A stretch of 64,000 nt of DNA from DAIDHZ01 sp035480255 (GTDB taxonomy: Bacteria; Chlamydiota; Chlamydiia; Chlamydiales; SM23-39), in contig CAZVXF010000002.1 of the NCBI GenBank assembly GCA_964630875.1, forward strand, positions 36,378-100,377, in the 5' to 3' direction. The notes under the pieces are model-generated. The model worked only from the letters and a program-made list of their open reading frames with translations, did no database searches and was not told where the DNA came from. A program made the position numbers and the translations under genes. Below, piece by piece: positions 1 to 7,173 of this stretch; within the stretch, counting starts at the first letter, position 1; each line of letters begins with the position of its first letter.

Positions 1-927
1 AGATGAACTAATAGCATCTCTAACGCATTGGTCGTCTCGACGACGAAGAGCAGGTTCGTTTTTTTTCACTTCTTCTTGTAGAGAAATATACGCTCTTCTT
101 TCTGCTAATGCGATTGCATCTCTTTTATGTCTAAGGATTTCTTCTTCTGCTGATAGGTTTTTGAAGTGAGGAGATTGAAGAGTCTCTTCAAAAGATGCAA
201 ACGGAGATGACCACACATTACCAGTTGTAGTTTCTCGTTTTTCTTCAGGGGCAAAGGTTTTTCCATGATATTTAACAGTGTCTTCAAAAGTAGCAGTTGT
301 AGATGATGCTATTGCTCTTTTTTGCTGTTGATTCAAATGATCGCTCAAGTTATTAGTTTGATCTTCCGAGCATATGAGGCAAGCCTTTTCGAAAGCGTCT
401 AGCATAAAGTCAACTGTGGGAAGAACTGAAAACCCTCTATTTTTTTCAGCTGCCTGAGCAAGTTTGAAGGAGCGAAAATAATTCGTGTTAGAGCTATTTG
501 GAGCTTCAGGAGAGGAGGGGTCGATTGAGTTTTTAGGCAGGAATTGAGCAAGCTTCGCATCATGATCGCTATCAGAGGAGCATGTGGAGGAATTCAACGG
601 GGTTTGTGTTTCGGAACATTGGGTTTCAGAACATGCTGTAGCTACAGAGGTCTGAACATTAGAGTTTGTCATGATAGGATTTAAAGTCTGTGTATCAGAT
701 GTTTTCTGATCTGGCGTTGTCTGAGTCGCGAAATCTGAGAATTTTTTTTCTTTTTCAGTAGATGTTTGAAGGGTTGCTACCTCAAGAGCTTTTTTCAGGT
801 CAAACGCTCCGATCTTGGATTCTTCCATTGTATTATTATAAATTTTTTTCATGTTGGTATGATACAATTCGATCATACATTTTCTTTTTGGAAGAACAGA
901 ATTTTCTGTAAATGGATTGATTGACAT
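1..927 (-). CDS. Hypothetical Ser/Thr-rich protein, candidate T3SS effector (3' end beyond window)
   Basis: Open from an ATG at 927 to the window edge: 309 codons without a stop, C-terminus missing. No family is recognised. The protein is hydrophilic. Residues about 50-155 are rich in Ser, Thr, Asn and Gln, with a duplicated CSETQ motif near residues 98-106. The region after residue 220 becomes charged and helical (Glu/Lys/Arg-rich). There is no signal peptide or membrane segment. The start is preceded by AGAAGGTTAGT, the same type of ribosome-binding site used by the gene ending at 25583. The upstream 111 bp are extremely AT-rich with two TATAAT-like boxes (973-978 and 987-992, minus strand) but no clear -35. 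It sits directly after sctN, where Chlamydia has cdsO/P/Q. The effector role is inferred from composition and location only. Confidence 0.7.
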   Translation of the reverse strand, partial: MSINPFTENSVLPKRKCMIELYHTNMKKIYNNTMEESKIGAFDLKKALEVATLQTSTEKEKKFSDFATQTTPDQKTSDTQTLNPIMTNSNVQTSVATACSETQCSETQTPLNSSTCSSDSDHDAKLAQFLPKNSIDPSSPEAPNSSNTNYFRSFKLAQAAEKNRGFSVLPTVDFMLDAFEKACLICSEDQTNNLSDHLNQQQKRAIASSTTATFEDTVKYHGKTFAPEEKRETTTGNVWSSPFASFEETLQSPHFKNLSAEEEILRHKRDAIALAERRAYISLQEEVKKNEPALRRRDDQCVRDAISSS

Positions 928-1038
928 ACTAACCTTCTTGTTTATTAAGTTATATTAAGTTTATTAAATGATATTATATCTGATTAATTATATATAATAA
1001 CAGAAAACAAAAGATTATTATGTTTGTATGAATGTTTA

Positions 1039-2355
1039 TTAGGTGAATAAAGATTTTAGTTGCTTCACGGTATCAGCAAAGGAGGGGTTTTCGTCTACTT
1101 GTTGCTTGAGGAAGCGGTTGACTTTGTCGATGTATTTGAGGGCGAAGTCGGCATTTTTGTCTGTGCCGGCTTTGTATTCACCGATTTTGATGAGGAGTTC
1201 GTTCTTTTTATAATTGGCGAGGACTTCGCGGAGGGTGCTGATGAGCTGGAGCTGCTGTTTGTCGACGATTTGGGGAAGGATACGGCTGACCGAGGCGAGG
1301 ATGTCGATTGCGGGGTAGTGGTGCTGGCGGGCAAGGTCGGACGATAGGACAATGTGCCCATCGAGAATAGAGCGGACCTCGTCGGCGACTGGTTCGTTCA
1401 GGTCATCGCCTGCGACTAGAATCGTGTAAAAGGCCGTTATTGACCCTTTTTCGGAGTTCCCAGAGCGCTCGAGGAGCCGGGGAAGGGTGGCGAAGACAGA
1501 GGGCGTATAACCAGCTCTAGCGGGGGGTTCGCCCGCGGCAAGACCGATTTCTCTAAGTGCTCTGGCATAACGGGTTACGGAATCCATCATGAGAATGACC
1601 GATTTGCCTTGGTCGCGGAAGTATTCAGCAATGGCGGTTCCGACGTAGGCGGCGTTCAGGCGGGTTTGCGCTGCTTGATCGGAGGTTGAGACGATGATGA
1701 CCGATTTCTTCATCCCTTCAACGCCAAGGTCATTGATGAGAAATTCTCGGACTTCTCGACCGCGCTCGCCAATGAGTGAGATCACGTTTACGTCGGCAAC
1801 CGCATTGCGGGCAATCATCCCAAGAAGGGTCGATTTTCCAACGCCTGCTGCGGCAAAAATACCGACTCTTTGGCCTTTTCCGCATGTGAGTACGCCATCG
1901 ATTGCACGGACTCCTACAGGGATTGGCTCTTCAATGAGCATTCTTTTGAGGGGATCGGGGGGCGTATTGATGATGGGAAAGGTTTCGGTGAGATTGAGGG
2001 GGCCTTTTTCTTCCACATCTAAGGGTTGACCTAAGCCGTTAAGAACACGTCCAAGAAGCTCGGGGCCAACTTTGATATGCATTGGCATGCGCAATGGGAT
2101 GACTTCAGAGGATGGGCCGATCCCGCGCATATCGCCAAGCGGGGAAAGGATGACCTCTTCTTTTGTGAATCCGACAACTTCGGCGGCGAGAGGCTCTCCC
2201 GCGCGCTTGATGAGGCAAACTTCGCCCATTTTCACTTGCGGAACGACCGCGCGGATGAGCATGCCGACAACTTCGGTGATTCTTCCGTGAACAGTCGTTA
2301 ACTCTATGTCCTCGAGGTGGCTTAAAAGTTTATCGATCGACGAGTTTTTTTCCAT
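1039..2355 (-). CDS. sctN: T3SS ATPase SctN (CdsN)
   Basis: Hexameric ATPase at the cytoplasmic face of the injectisome. It unfolds effectors and strips chaperones. It is 438 aa, the usual length for the family. The N-terminal beta-barrel (about 20-95) is followed by the F1-type nucleotide-binding domain, with Walker A AAGVGKST at about 169-176, the GERGREVREF motif and the Walker B region VILMMDSVTRYA. The closest known context is Chlamydia CT669. It is the last gene of the conserved minus-strand run CT663-CT669. The preceding CT668-like gene ends 3 bp upstream, so translation is probably coupled. The canonical downstream cdsO, cdsP and cdsQ genes are not present next to it. Confidence 0.96.
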   Translation of the reverse strand: MEKNSSIDKLLSHLEDIELTTVHGRITEVVGMLIRAVVPQVKMGEVCLIKRAGEPLAAEVVGFTKEEVILSPLGDMRGIGPSSEVIPLRMPMHIKVGPELLGRVLNGLGQPLDVEEKGPLNLTETFPIINTPPDPLKRMLIEEPIPVGVRAIDGVLTCGKGQRVGIFAAAGVGKSTLLGMIARNAVADVNVISLIGERGREVREFLINDLGVEGMKKSVIIVSTSDQAAQTRLNAAYVGTAIAEYFRDQGKSVILMMDSVTRYARALREIGLAAGEPPARAGYTPSVFATLPRLLERSGNSEKGSITAFYTILVAGDDLNEPVADEVRSILDGHIVLSSDLARQHHYPAIDILASVSRILPQIVDKQQLQLISTLREVLANYKKNELLIKIGEYKAGTDKNADFALKYIDKVNRFLKQQVDENPSFADTVKQLKSLFT

Positions 2356-2358
2356 GCA

Positions 2359-3000
2359 TTACAACTGGATGTTCATGATCTGTTTAACGGAATCGATGAC
2401 TTTCGCAAGAAGTGTTGTAGAATATTCGATTTCTTGTTGCGCGAGGTTCATTTTCACTGTCACTGATAACATATCTGCTGCGTTCAACTGTTGTCCTTTC
2501 GCAGCCATGCCTTTGAGTTTTTGTTGCACTTGAATCAGTTGATTTTGGCCATCATTGACGTAAGCGACAAAACGACCAATCGCTGAAGTTCCACTGGGTA
2601 CTGTCAGCGGCTCAGCCTCTACGCCAACTTTTGCTCCTGCTTGACGAATGTAGCCTTGCGCATCGGAGAGCTTGTTCTTGAGAAGATGTGCTTGAGATCT
2701 TTTGAGTTTTAAATTGGGAGTTTTCAACTGCTGCCCGACCGCGCCGAGGCTATCTTGCATGGTTTTTGCTTGCTGCGCGATCGTGTCTACGGAGGGAACT
2801 GTCCCGGGCAGGTTTTGATTCTGAGCGATACTCATCGGCGTTGGACCTTGCGCTCCTGGCGTGCCGCCTTGAGGCGCTCGATTTCCGCCACCTTCCATAT
2901 AAGGCTTGAAATCCCGGACAGGCTGCGGAGATGTTCCTGCAGGCTCAATCGATTTTCCGGGCGTGATACTACCTGGGCTTGCGTCAGGACTAAATGACAT
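2359..3000 (-). CDS. CT668-like protein, candidate T3SS inner-rod subunit (SctI-like C-terminus)
   Basis: 213 aa. Position and size match the chlamydial CT668 protein, which is annotated as hypothetical. The first 75 residues are Pro/Gly/Ser-rich and probably disordered. The last about 41 residues (173-213) form an amphipathic helix beginning NAADMLSV and ending VKQIMNIQL. That layout (a DLL/DML start, a helix rich in Gln, Val and Lys, and a terminal hydrophobic hook) is the hallmark of YscI/PrgJ inner-rod subunits, which lie beside the needle gene in other systems. The start overlaps the stop of the upstream cdsG-like gene by one base (TAATG). The T3SS locus membership is solid; the rod role is my inference. 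Confidence 0.8.
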   Translation of the reverse strand: MSFSPDASPGSITPGKSIEPAGTSPQPVRDFKPYMEGGGNRAPQGGTPGAQGPTPMSIAQNQNLPGTVPSVDTIAQQAKTMQDSLGAVGQQLKTPNLKLKRSQAHLLKNKLSDAQGYIRQAGAKVGVEAEPLTVPSGTSAIGRFVAYVNDGQNQLIQVQQKLKGMAAKGQQLNAADMLSVTVKMNLAQQEIEYSTTLLAKVIDSVKQIMNIQL

Positions 3001-3422
3001 TATTTGCCTTTCCCAGAAGCAGGTCCTGGAGTTGTTTTCACGAACTTCTCTACGAAGTCTTTCGCGGTTCCGGCTAATTGTTTAATCATTGGATCTTTTG
3101 ACTTTAATGTTTCATTCAGAACCTTTTCACCTTTGATGAGCTGTTGCGGGCTTAAGCTCATGCAAATGCCAAGAAGCGCCTTTGCCATTTCGTTTTTTGG
3201 TTCTTGTTCTAGCACGTCCTCAAATCTTTTGATTGCTTGAGTCAGTTCTAGTTTATGAAGATGCAGGTAACCAAAACCGACTTGAGGAAGTGAGTTTTCT
3301 GGATTGAGTAGCTCTGCTGCTCGAAAGAGTTTGAGAGCGGAGTCTTCGTCTGCTTGGTTTACAGCAATAAAACCTGATTCCAACATTAGAAAAAAATCGT
3401 CTTTGTAGTTCTTCCAGCTCAT
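3000..3422 (-). CDS. cdsG: CdsG-like T3SS needle chaperone (TPR)
   Basis: 140 aa, cytoplasmic. Two to three TPR-like helical pairs span about residues 15-110: DEDSALKLFRAAELL, then SLPQVGFGYLHLHKLE, then AIKRFEDVLEQEP. This matches Chlamydia CT667 (CdsG), which together with CdsE binds the needle subunit CdsF and keeps it from polymerising in the cytosol. The gene order here, cdsE-cdsF-cdsG, is the same. The Lys/Gly-rich tail is not conserved. It overlaps the next gene by one base. Confidence 0.88.
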   Translation of the reverse strand: MSWKNYKDDFFLMLESGFIAVNQADEDSALKLFRAAELLNPENSLPQVGFGYLHLHKLELTQAIKRFEDVLEQEPKNEMAKALLGICMSLSPQQLIKGEKVLNETLKSKDPMIKQLAGTAKDFVEKFVKTTPGPASGKGK

Positions 3423-3432
3423 GCTTTACCTC

Positions 3433-3681
3433 TTATTGGACTCTTTGGTTTTGGATTGCGTGGTTAATCACAGAATTGACCTGTGCAATTAAGTTTGAAA
3501 TCGATTCCCCAATCTGCGTTACTTGGCTCATCTGGAATTGGAGAAGAATAAACGAGCCAGGGTTTGCTGAGCTGATTTTCGTTGCAAGTCTTCTCACTTG
3601 GGAAACCAGTCCCGATTGAAGCTTTTTATATGCAGAAATTAGGGAAGAAAAACTGAGGGTTACCCCTGGAAGTTTACTCAT
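3433..3681 (-). CDS. sctF: T3SS needle subunit SctF (CdsF)
   Basis: 82 aa small helical protein without cysteine or a signal peptide, as expected for a needle subunit that is exported through the T3SS and polymerises outside the cell. It lies between the CdsE- and CdsG-like chaperone genes exactly as CT666 does in Chlamydia. The C-terminal helix (SQVTQIGESISNLIAQVNSV) is polar and ends in Asn/Gln-rich residues, as in the YscF/PrgI/MxiH group. Identification leans on position and size more than on sequence, because the family is divergent. Confidence 0.85.
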   Translation of the reverse strand: MSKLPGVTLSFSSLISAYKKLQSGLVSQVRRLATKISSANPGSFILLQFQMSQVTQIGESISNLIAQVNSVINHAIQNQRVQ

Positions 3682-3690
3682 GATGGGTCC

Positions 3691-3921
3691 TTATCTTGTC
3701 GCTTTTTTTAATACTTTTTGCATTGATGCATAGCCATGAAGCAAAATGCCAAGACGGTCGAAATCTTTTTCACTCGCACCTTTGCGCAGCAATTGTTTTA
3801 TCTCTTGGATTTTTTTCTCTGTCGCTTCTAAAATTTCTTTTCCTCGCGAAGGATTTGACTTGATCTCTTTTTCAAGTTCAAAAGCAAATTTTTCGCTAGG
3901 TTGTTTTTCTAAACCGAACAT
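3691..3921 (-). CDS. cdsE: CdsE-like needle co-chaperone
   Basis: 76 aa, highly charged, almost entirely helical (Lys/Glu-rich heptads at 8-70). It is in the position of Chlamydia CT665 (CdsE), the YscE-type partner that with CdsG caps the needle monomer. It is separated from the needle gene by 9 bp and is followed immediately by sctF, so co-translation is likely. No motif other than the predicted coiled hairpin can be seen. Confidence comes from conserved gene order. Confidence 0.82.
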   Translation of the reverse strand: MFGLEKQPSEKFAFELEKEIKSNPSRGKEILEATEKKIQEIKQLLRKGASEKDFDRLGILLHGYASMQKVLKKATR

Positions 3922-3960
3922 CGTTCCTCCGATTGGTTAGCCTCCACCTTTGTACATTTT

Positions 3961-5778
3961 TTAAGGTGAAAAGTCAATCCTATATTTTACACCATCTTTT
4001 TCAAGGAGAATTGTTTTCTCCTCAATTTTGGTGATTTCCATTCCGTTAAGTTCGTCTTTTAACAGATACATTTTGCCATTGATCACGGCATTAATCCCCA
4101 TGCTATCAAATAGCGTAACACCATTGACCGAATAGTGCGCGCTCAAATCGATTGCAGCTCTCCTCTCGTCAGTTGGAATCGCAAAATTTTTGATGGAGAG
4201 AATCGATCTGCGTTTGCGCAATGCGTCGATAAATTCTTCGAATTCCTTCTTTTTTTTCTCATTGTACACACCAGTTAACATGAGCTCTCCATTGCTGAGC
4301 TGGTATGTGACTGCTGAAAGGCCGCTTTGAGTGATTAAACTTTGGATTTCAGAAGAGAGAATTTCTTCAACGACAACATTATTTTGAAGGCGATCAAGAT
4401 AAGGGAAATTTTGGGTCACAAAATCAGAAAGATCGGTCAATTCTTTCGCCGTCTGCAAGTACCCAATTACAACAAATCTTCCGGGTTGAATCGCACGAAC
4501 ATTGATGCTCATCCATTCAGGATGCGTGCTGAAAAGCTCGTTCATCATTTTCGATACGCCTTCGTCAATCACTACTGCATCATCGATACTTGTGATATAA
4601 GCAAGAGCATGCAGCGCGTAGCGCATTTCTTGATAATCGACATTTGTCAAAATGTGACCGACTAAAAATAGCTTGCCGGTTGCACGATTCAATGAAAATT
4701 CGACTCCAGAAAACTTTTCCGCAGAAAGAGCTTCTTTAATTTCTGAGGTCGGCTCTTTATGAACAATCTCAATTCCTTTTGTTTTAAAAAGAGAGAAGAA
4801 GGTTACAAAAGCAATGAAGAAAATAACGAGAACCGAGCCTCCAATCATCAAATGTTTAAAAGGAATAGGCTCTTTTTTCCAATCTTTGTCTTCAGAAGGA
4901 GCTGTCACATCAGCAACGATTGGGACCTCTGGAGTTGTGTGAGAAAGGATCGAGGCATCAATGGTCTCTTGCGGTGCATAACGATCGATAATTAAGAACA
5001 CGGTCGTTCCTAACGATAGAAGATCTTGAGGCGTGACAATATGTTTTTCCGTAATTGGCGTGCCATTGACAGCTGTCCCATTTCGCGACCCTAAATCCTC
5101 AATTTCGATGACACCGTCTTCTGTAATTGTGACTCTTGCATGCGATCTAGAGACAGATAAGTCTTGGAACAAAATATCGCAAGTTTTAGGGTCTTTACCA
5201 AGAGTATAGACGTGCCCTTTCTCCATGCCGATTTCGGCGCCGGCATTCGGACCTGAGACCACTTTTAAAAGATACGGGGTGTCGGAAGGCAGATTAAACG
5301 GAACTTGTCCCGACTCAGAGACATCCTCAAAAACGGTGTCATAAGAGGAGTCTTCCTGACTTTGGCCTTTTGCCTGAACTGTTTCTTCCATTGTCCCATC
5401 AAACGGAGCCTCTTCCGGAACATTGAGTTCAGCAAAAATATCGTCGTAGTTTGATTGTGTCTTCTTGTTTTTGGAAATATCTTGTTCAGAGAAAAGAAAT
5501 GTCGTCTCTCCAATTTGAATCCGGTCACCTTCTTTGAGTAAAACATTCCCCCGTACCTCCTCCATATTGACAAGAGTTGGGTTCACTTTACTGAAATTCT
5601 TAATGAAAATGCCATCTTTGGTCTTATGCAATTTGGCATGTTTTCGAGACACTGTACTGTCATCAATGATCAAATCGGCAACATCCGATGATCTGCCAAT
5701 GATCCACTCATCTCCAATCGATAAATTCAATACTTGGCCGGGCTTGGGTCCATCCTCAGCTATGAGATGAGCTGTCAT
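3961..5778 (-). CDS. sctD: T3SS inner-membrane ring protein SctD (CdsD) with two FHA domains
   Basis: 605 aa. FHA domain 1 (about 24-95: IIGRSSD, SRKHAKL) and FHA domain 2 (about 190-262: LGKDPKT, SRSHARV, SRNGTAVNG) are cytoplasmic. A single transmembrane helix follows at about 308-331. The rest (350-600) is periplasmic, with ring-building/BON-like repeats. Two FHA domains are characteristic of chlamydial CdsD (CT664), which is phosphorylated by the kinase PknD. Chlamydia CdsD is longer (over 800 aa); the linker between the FHA domains is shorter here. The gene overlaps the CT663-like chaperone gene by 4 bp (ATGA type). An intact GR/SRxHA/NG set suggests both FHA domains can bind phosphothreonine. 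Confidence 0.95.
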   Translation of the reverse strand: MTAHLIAEDGPKPGQVLNLSIGDEWIIGRSSDVADLIIDDSTVSRKHAKLHKTKDGIFIKNFSKVNPTLVNMEEVRGNVLLKEGDRIQIGETTFLFSEQDISKNKKTQSNYDDIFAELNVPEEAPFDGTMEETVQAKGQSQEDSSYDTVFEDVSESGQVPFNLPSDTPYLLKVVSGPNAGAEIGMEKGHVYTLGKDPKTCDILFQDLSVSRSHARVTITEDGVIEIEDLGSRNGTAVNGTPITEKHIVTPQDLLSLGTTVFLIIDRYAPQETIDASILSHTTPEVPIVADVTAPSEDKDWKKEPIPFKHLMIGGSVLVIFFIAFVTFFSLFKTKGIEIVHKEPTSEIKEALSAEKFSGVEFSLNRATGKLFLVGHILTNVDYQEMRYALHALAYITSIDDAVVIDEGVSKMMNELFSTHPEWMSINVRAIQPGRFVVIGYLQTAKELTDLSDFVTQNFPYLDRLQNNVVVEEILSSEIQSLITQSGLSAVTYQLSNGELMLTGVYNEKKKKEFEEFIDALRKRRSILSIKNFAIPTDERRAAIDLSAHYSVNGVTLFDSMGINAVINGKMYLLKDELNGMEITKIEEKTILLEKDGVKYRIDFSP

Positions 5779-6170
5779 AATACTTCCTGTTTCTCAAATT
5801 TCTCGATCTCTTCACGCCAATAAGTGACATAATTGACAAAATCCTCGAACCTTTCCCGAAAGAGCCGATAGTCTATTTCATACGGTATCGCAAATGAGAG
5901 AGTCAAGACTTTCTCTTCCTTATCAAGTCCAATTCTACAGCCGCCTGTTCCTTGCCCCAATAAATTCGCCTGCATTATCCAGATAAAAAGATCTTCCCTT
6001 TTCTTTTTCGGACAATCATGAATCGTTGAAAGAAAGGCAACTCCGGGCTCTAAATCAATACATTGGACGGAGATTGTATCACTGAAAGGAAAAACAAACA
6101 CCTTTTCTTTGTTCCTTATGGGAACCGGCATCTTGAGTTCATCGCAAAGTGTTTTCAGAAAATCTTCCAT
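5775..6170 (-). CDS. CT663-like T3SS chaperone (CesT/SycE fold candidate)
   Basis: 131 aa if started at the ATG at 6170; a GTG two codons earlier (6176) is also possible. It is a small acidic protein with an alternating beta/alpha pattern (KEKVFVFPFSDTISVQC, then ILQ-type helices). This is typical of class I T3SS secretion chaperones, and it sits where CT663 sits in Chlamydia. It is the first gene of the sctD-sctN operon and overlaps sctD by 4 bp. A strong hairpin terminator lies only about 30 bp upstream, so its promoter must overlap that hairpin or the operon depends on read-through. Confidence 0.8.
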   Translation of the reverse strand: MEDFLKTLCDELKMPVPIRNKEKVFVFPFSDTISVQCIDLEPGVAFLSTIHDCPKKKREDLFIWIMQANLLGQGTGGCRIGLDKEEKVLTLSFAIPYEIDYRLFRERFEDFVNYVTYWREEIEKFEKQEVL

Positions 6171-6205
6171 CGCCACGAATTCATTATTTCAAGAAGACAA
6201 AAAAA

Positions 6206-6233
6206 AAGCCACGGGATTTTCACCCCGTGGCTT
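6206..6233 (-). terminator. Rho-independent terminator of the upstream minus-strand unit
   Basis: A perfect 10-bp stem (6206-6215 with 6224-6233, core GCCACGGG/CCCGTGGC) has an 8-nt loop. In the minus direction it is followed by a run of eight T. It ends transcription of the 7151-6261 gene just before the CT663-like gene begins. Confidence 0.88.
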
Positions 6234-6260
6234 AAAAGAATAACAAAGGAATGAAAAAGA

Positions 6261-7151
6261 CTATCCTTGTGTATTTAAGTTTGCAAGAATTGAAAGTCCT
6301 GCTTCACTATAGTTTCCAGCTGCTTGATCTGTCTGCTGGCTAAAGTTAGAAATACTGCTGCAAATTTGTTCGTCAATTTGATTTTGAGCGCTATCGACTC
6401 TTGATCTCTTGTCATTCTCAGCTTGGTCTTGTTTATAAGTACCTTGAGCTAAGTTACCAGCAGCCATACCATAGTTATTCGTCGCATTTGCAAAATTTGA
6501 TCTCTTGCTTTCTGAATGATTGTGAATTTTTTCATTCAATTCGTTGCGTCTTGTATTGATGTGTTCTCGCAATTTCTTTAGCTCATTTGGGCTAAGGTTA
6601 TCAAGATGTTGTTCATCTGATTTTGCACAGAATCCTCTTACGTCAAAAGTTTCTTTGCCATTTCCCAGCCATCTGTCTACTGTTGAATTCCCGGTCGGTT
6701 CACCCATACGAACGTTTTTTGTAAGGTCTGGTCCGCTTGACTCTTTAAGTCGAGCACCTCGGTACCCTTGCTTTTGATCTAGCATCACCCTAAATTTTTG
6801 CACATTTTCCAATTCATTATGAACTGCATCAGGACCAAACTTGATCTTTCTAAATGTTACTTTATCCAATACTGAGTGAGGAGTTAATGAAGCAATCGAA
6901 AGGCCTGAAGTCACAGCGCTTGCTGTTCCTGCCTCGTCAAGTCCTGTTGCTTCGTTATCGATTGCGCGTTTAGCGTTTGCAGCGCTCTTATAAGCTTCGT
7001 TATAGCATGCTTCCTGCATACTTGCCTGAGAAGTTGCTAAATCTTGTTGCATGAGTTTTTCTTGCTTCATGAGCTCTGTGTCGGTTTTCGCGATGTTCAC
7101 TGCAACTTTATACTCGTTTCCTGCGGCGATGTTTAATGTATAGTTGTTCAT
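6261..7151 (-). CDS. Unrecognised helical protein, candidate T3SS translocon component
   Basis: 296 aa, no signal peptide. The sequence is largely helical and Asn/Gln/Ala/Lys-rich, with one weakly hydrophobic Ala/Ser-rich patch (about 75-92) and coiled-coil-prone ends. The start has a good ribosome-binding site (AAGAGGAAATA). It lies 22 bp downstream of the 841-aa protein gene and 90 bp upstream of the core T3SS cluster, and is closed by a strong terminator. Size and placement behind a large hydrophobic protein recall the YopB/YopD (CopB/CopD) pair, but I see no diagnostic motif. It could instead be a secreted structural or tip protein. Confidence 0.65.
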   Translation of the reverse strand: MNNYTLNIAAGNEYKVAVNIAKTDTELMKQEKLMQQDLATSQASMQEACYNEAYKSAANAKRAIDNEATGLDEAGTASAVTSGLSIASLTPHSVLDKVTFRKIKFGPDAVHNELENVQKFRVMLDQKQGYRGARLKESSGPDLTKNVRMGEPTGNSTVDRWLGNGKETFDVRGFCAKSDEQHLDNLSPNELKKLREHINTRRNELNEKIHNHSESKRSNFANATNNYGMAAGNLAQGTYKQDQAENDKRSRVDSAQNQIDEQICSSISNFSQQTDQAAGNYSEAGLSILANLNTQG

Positions 7152-7173
7152 TATTTCCTCTTATTATTAATTT

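Noticed and set aside
1060..2301. Plus-strand open frames across the sctN gene
   Set aside because: They lie antisense to a complete, well-conserved ATPase, have no family signature and no ribosome-binding sites; they are shadows.
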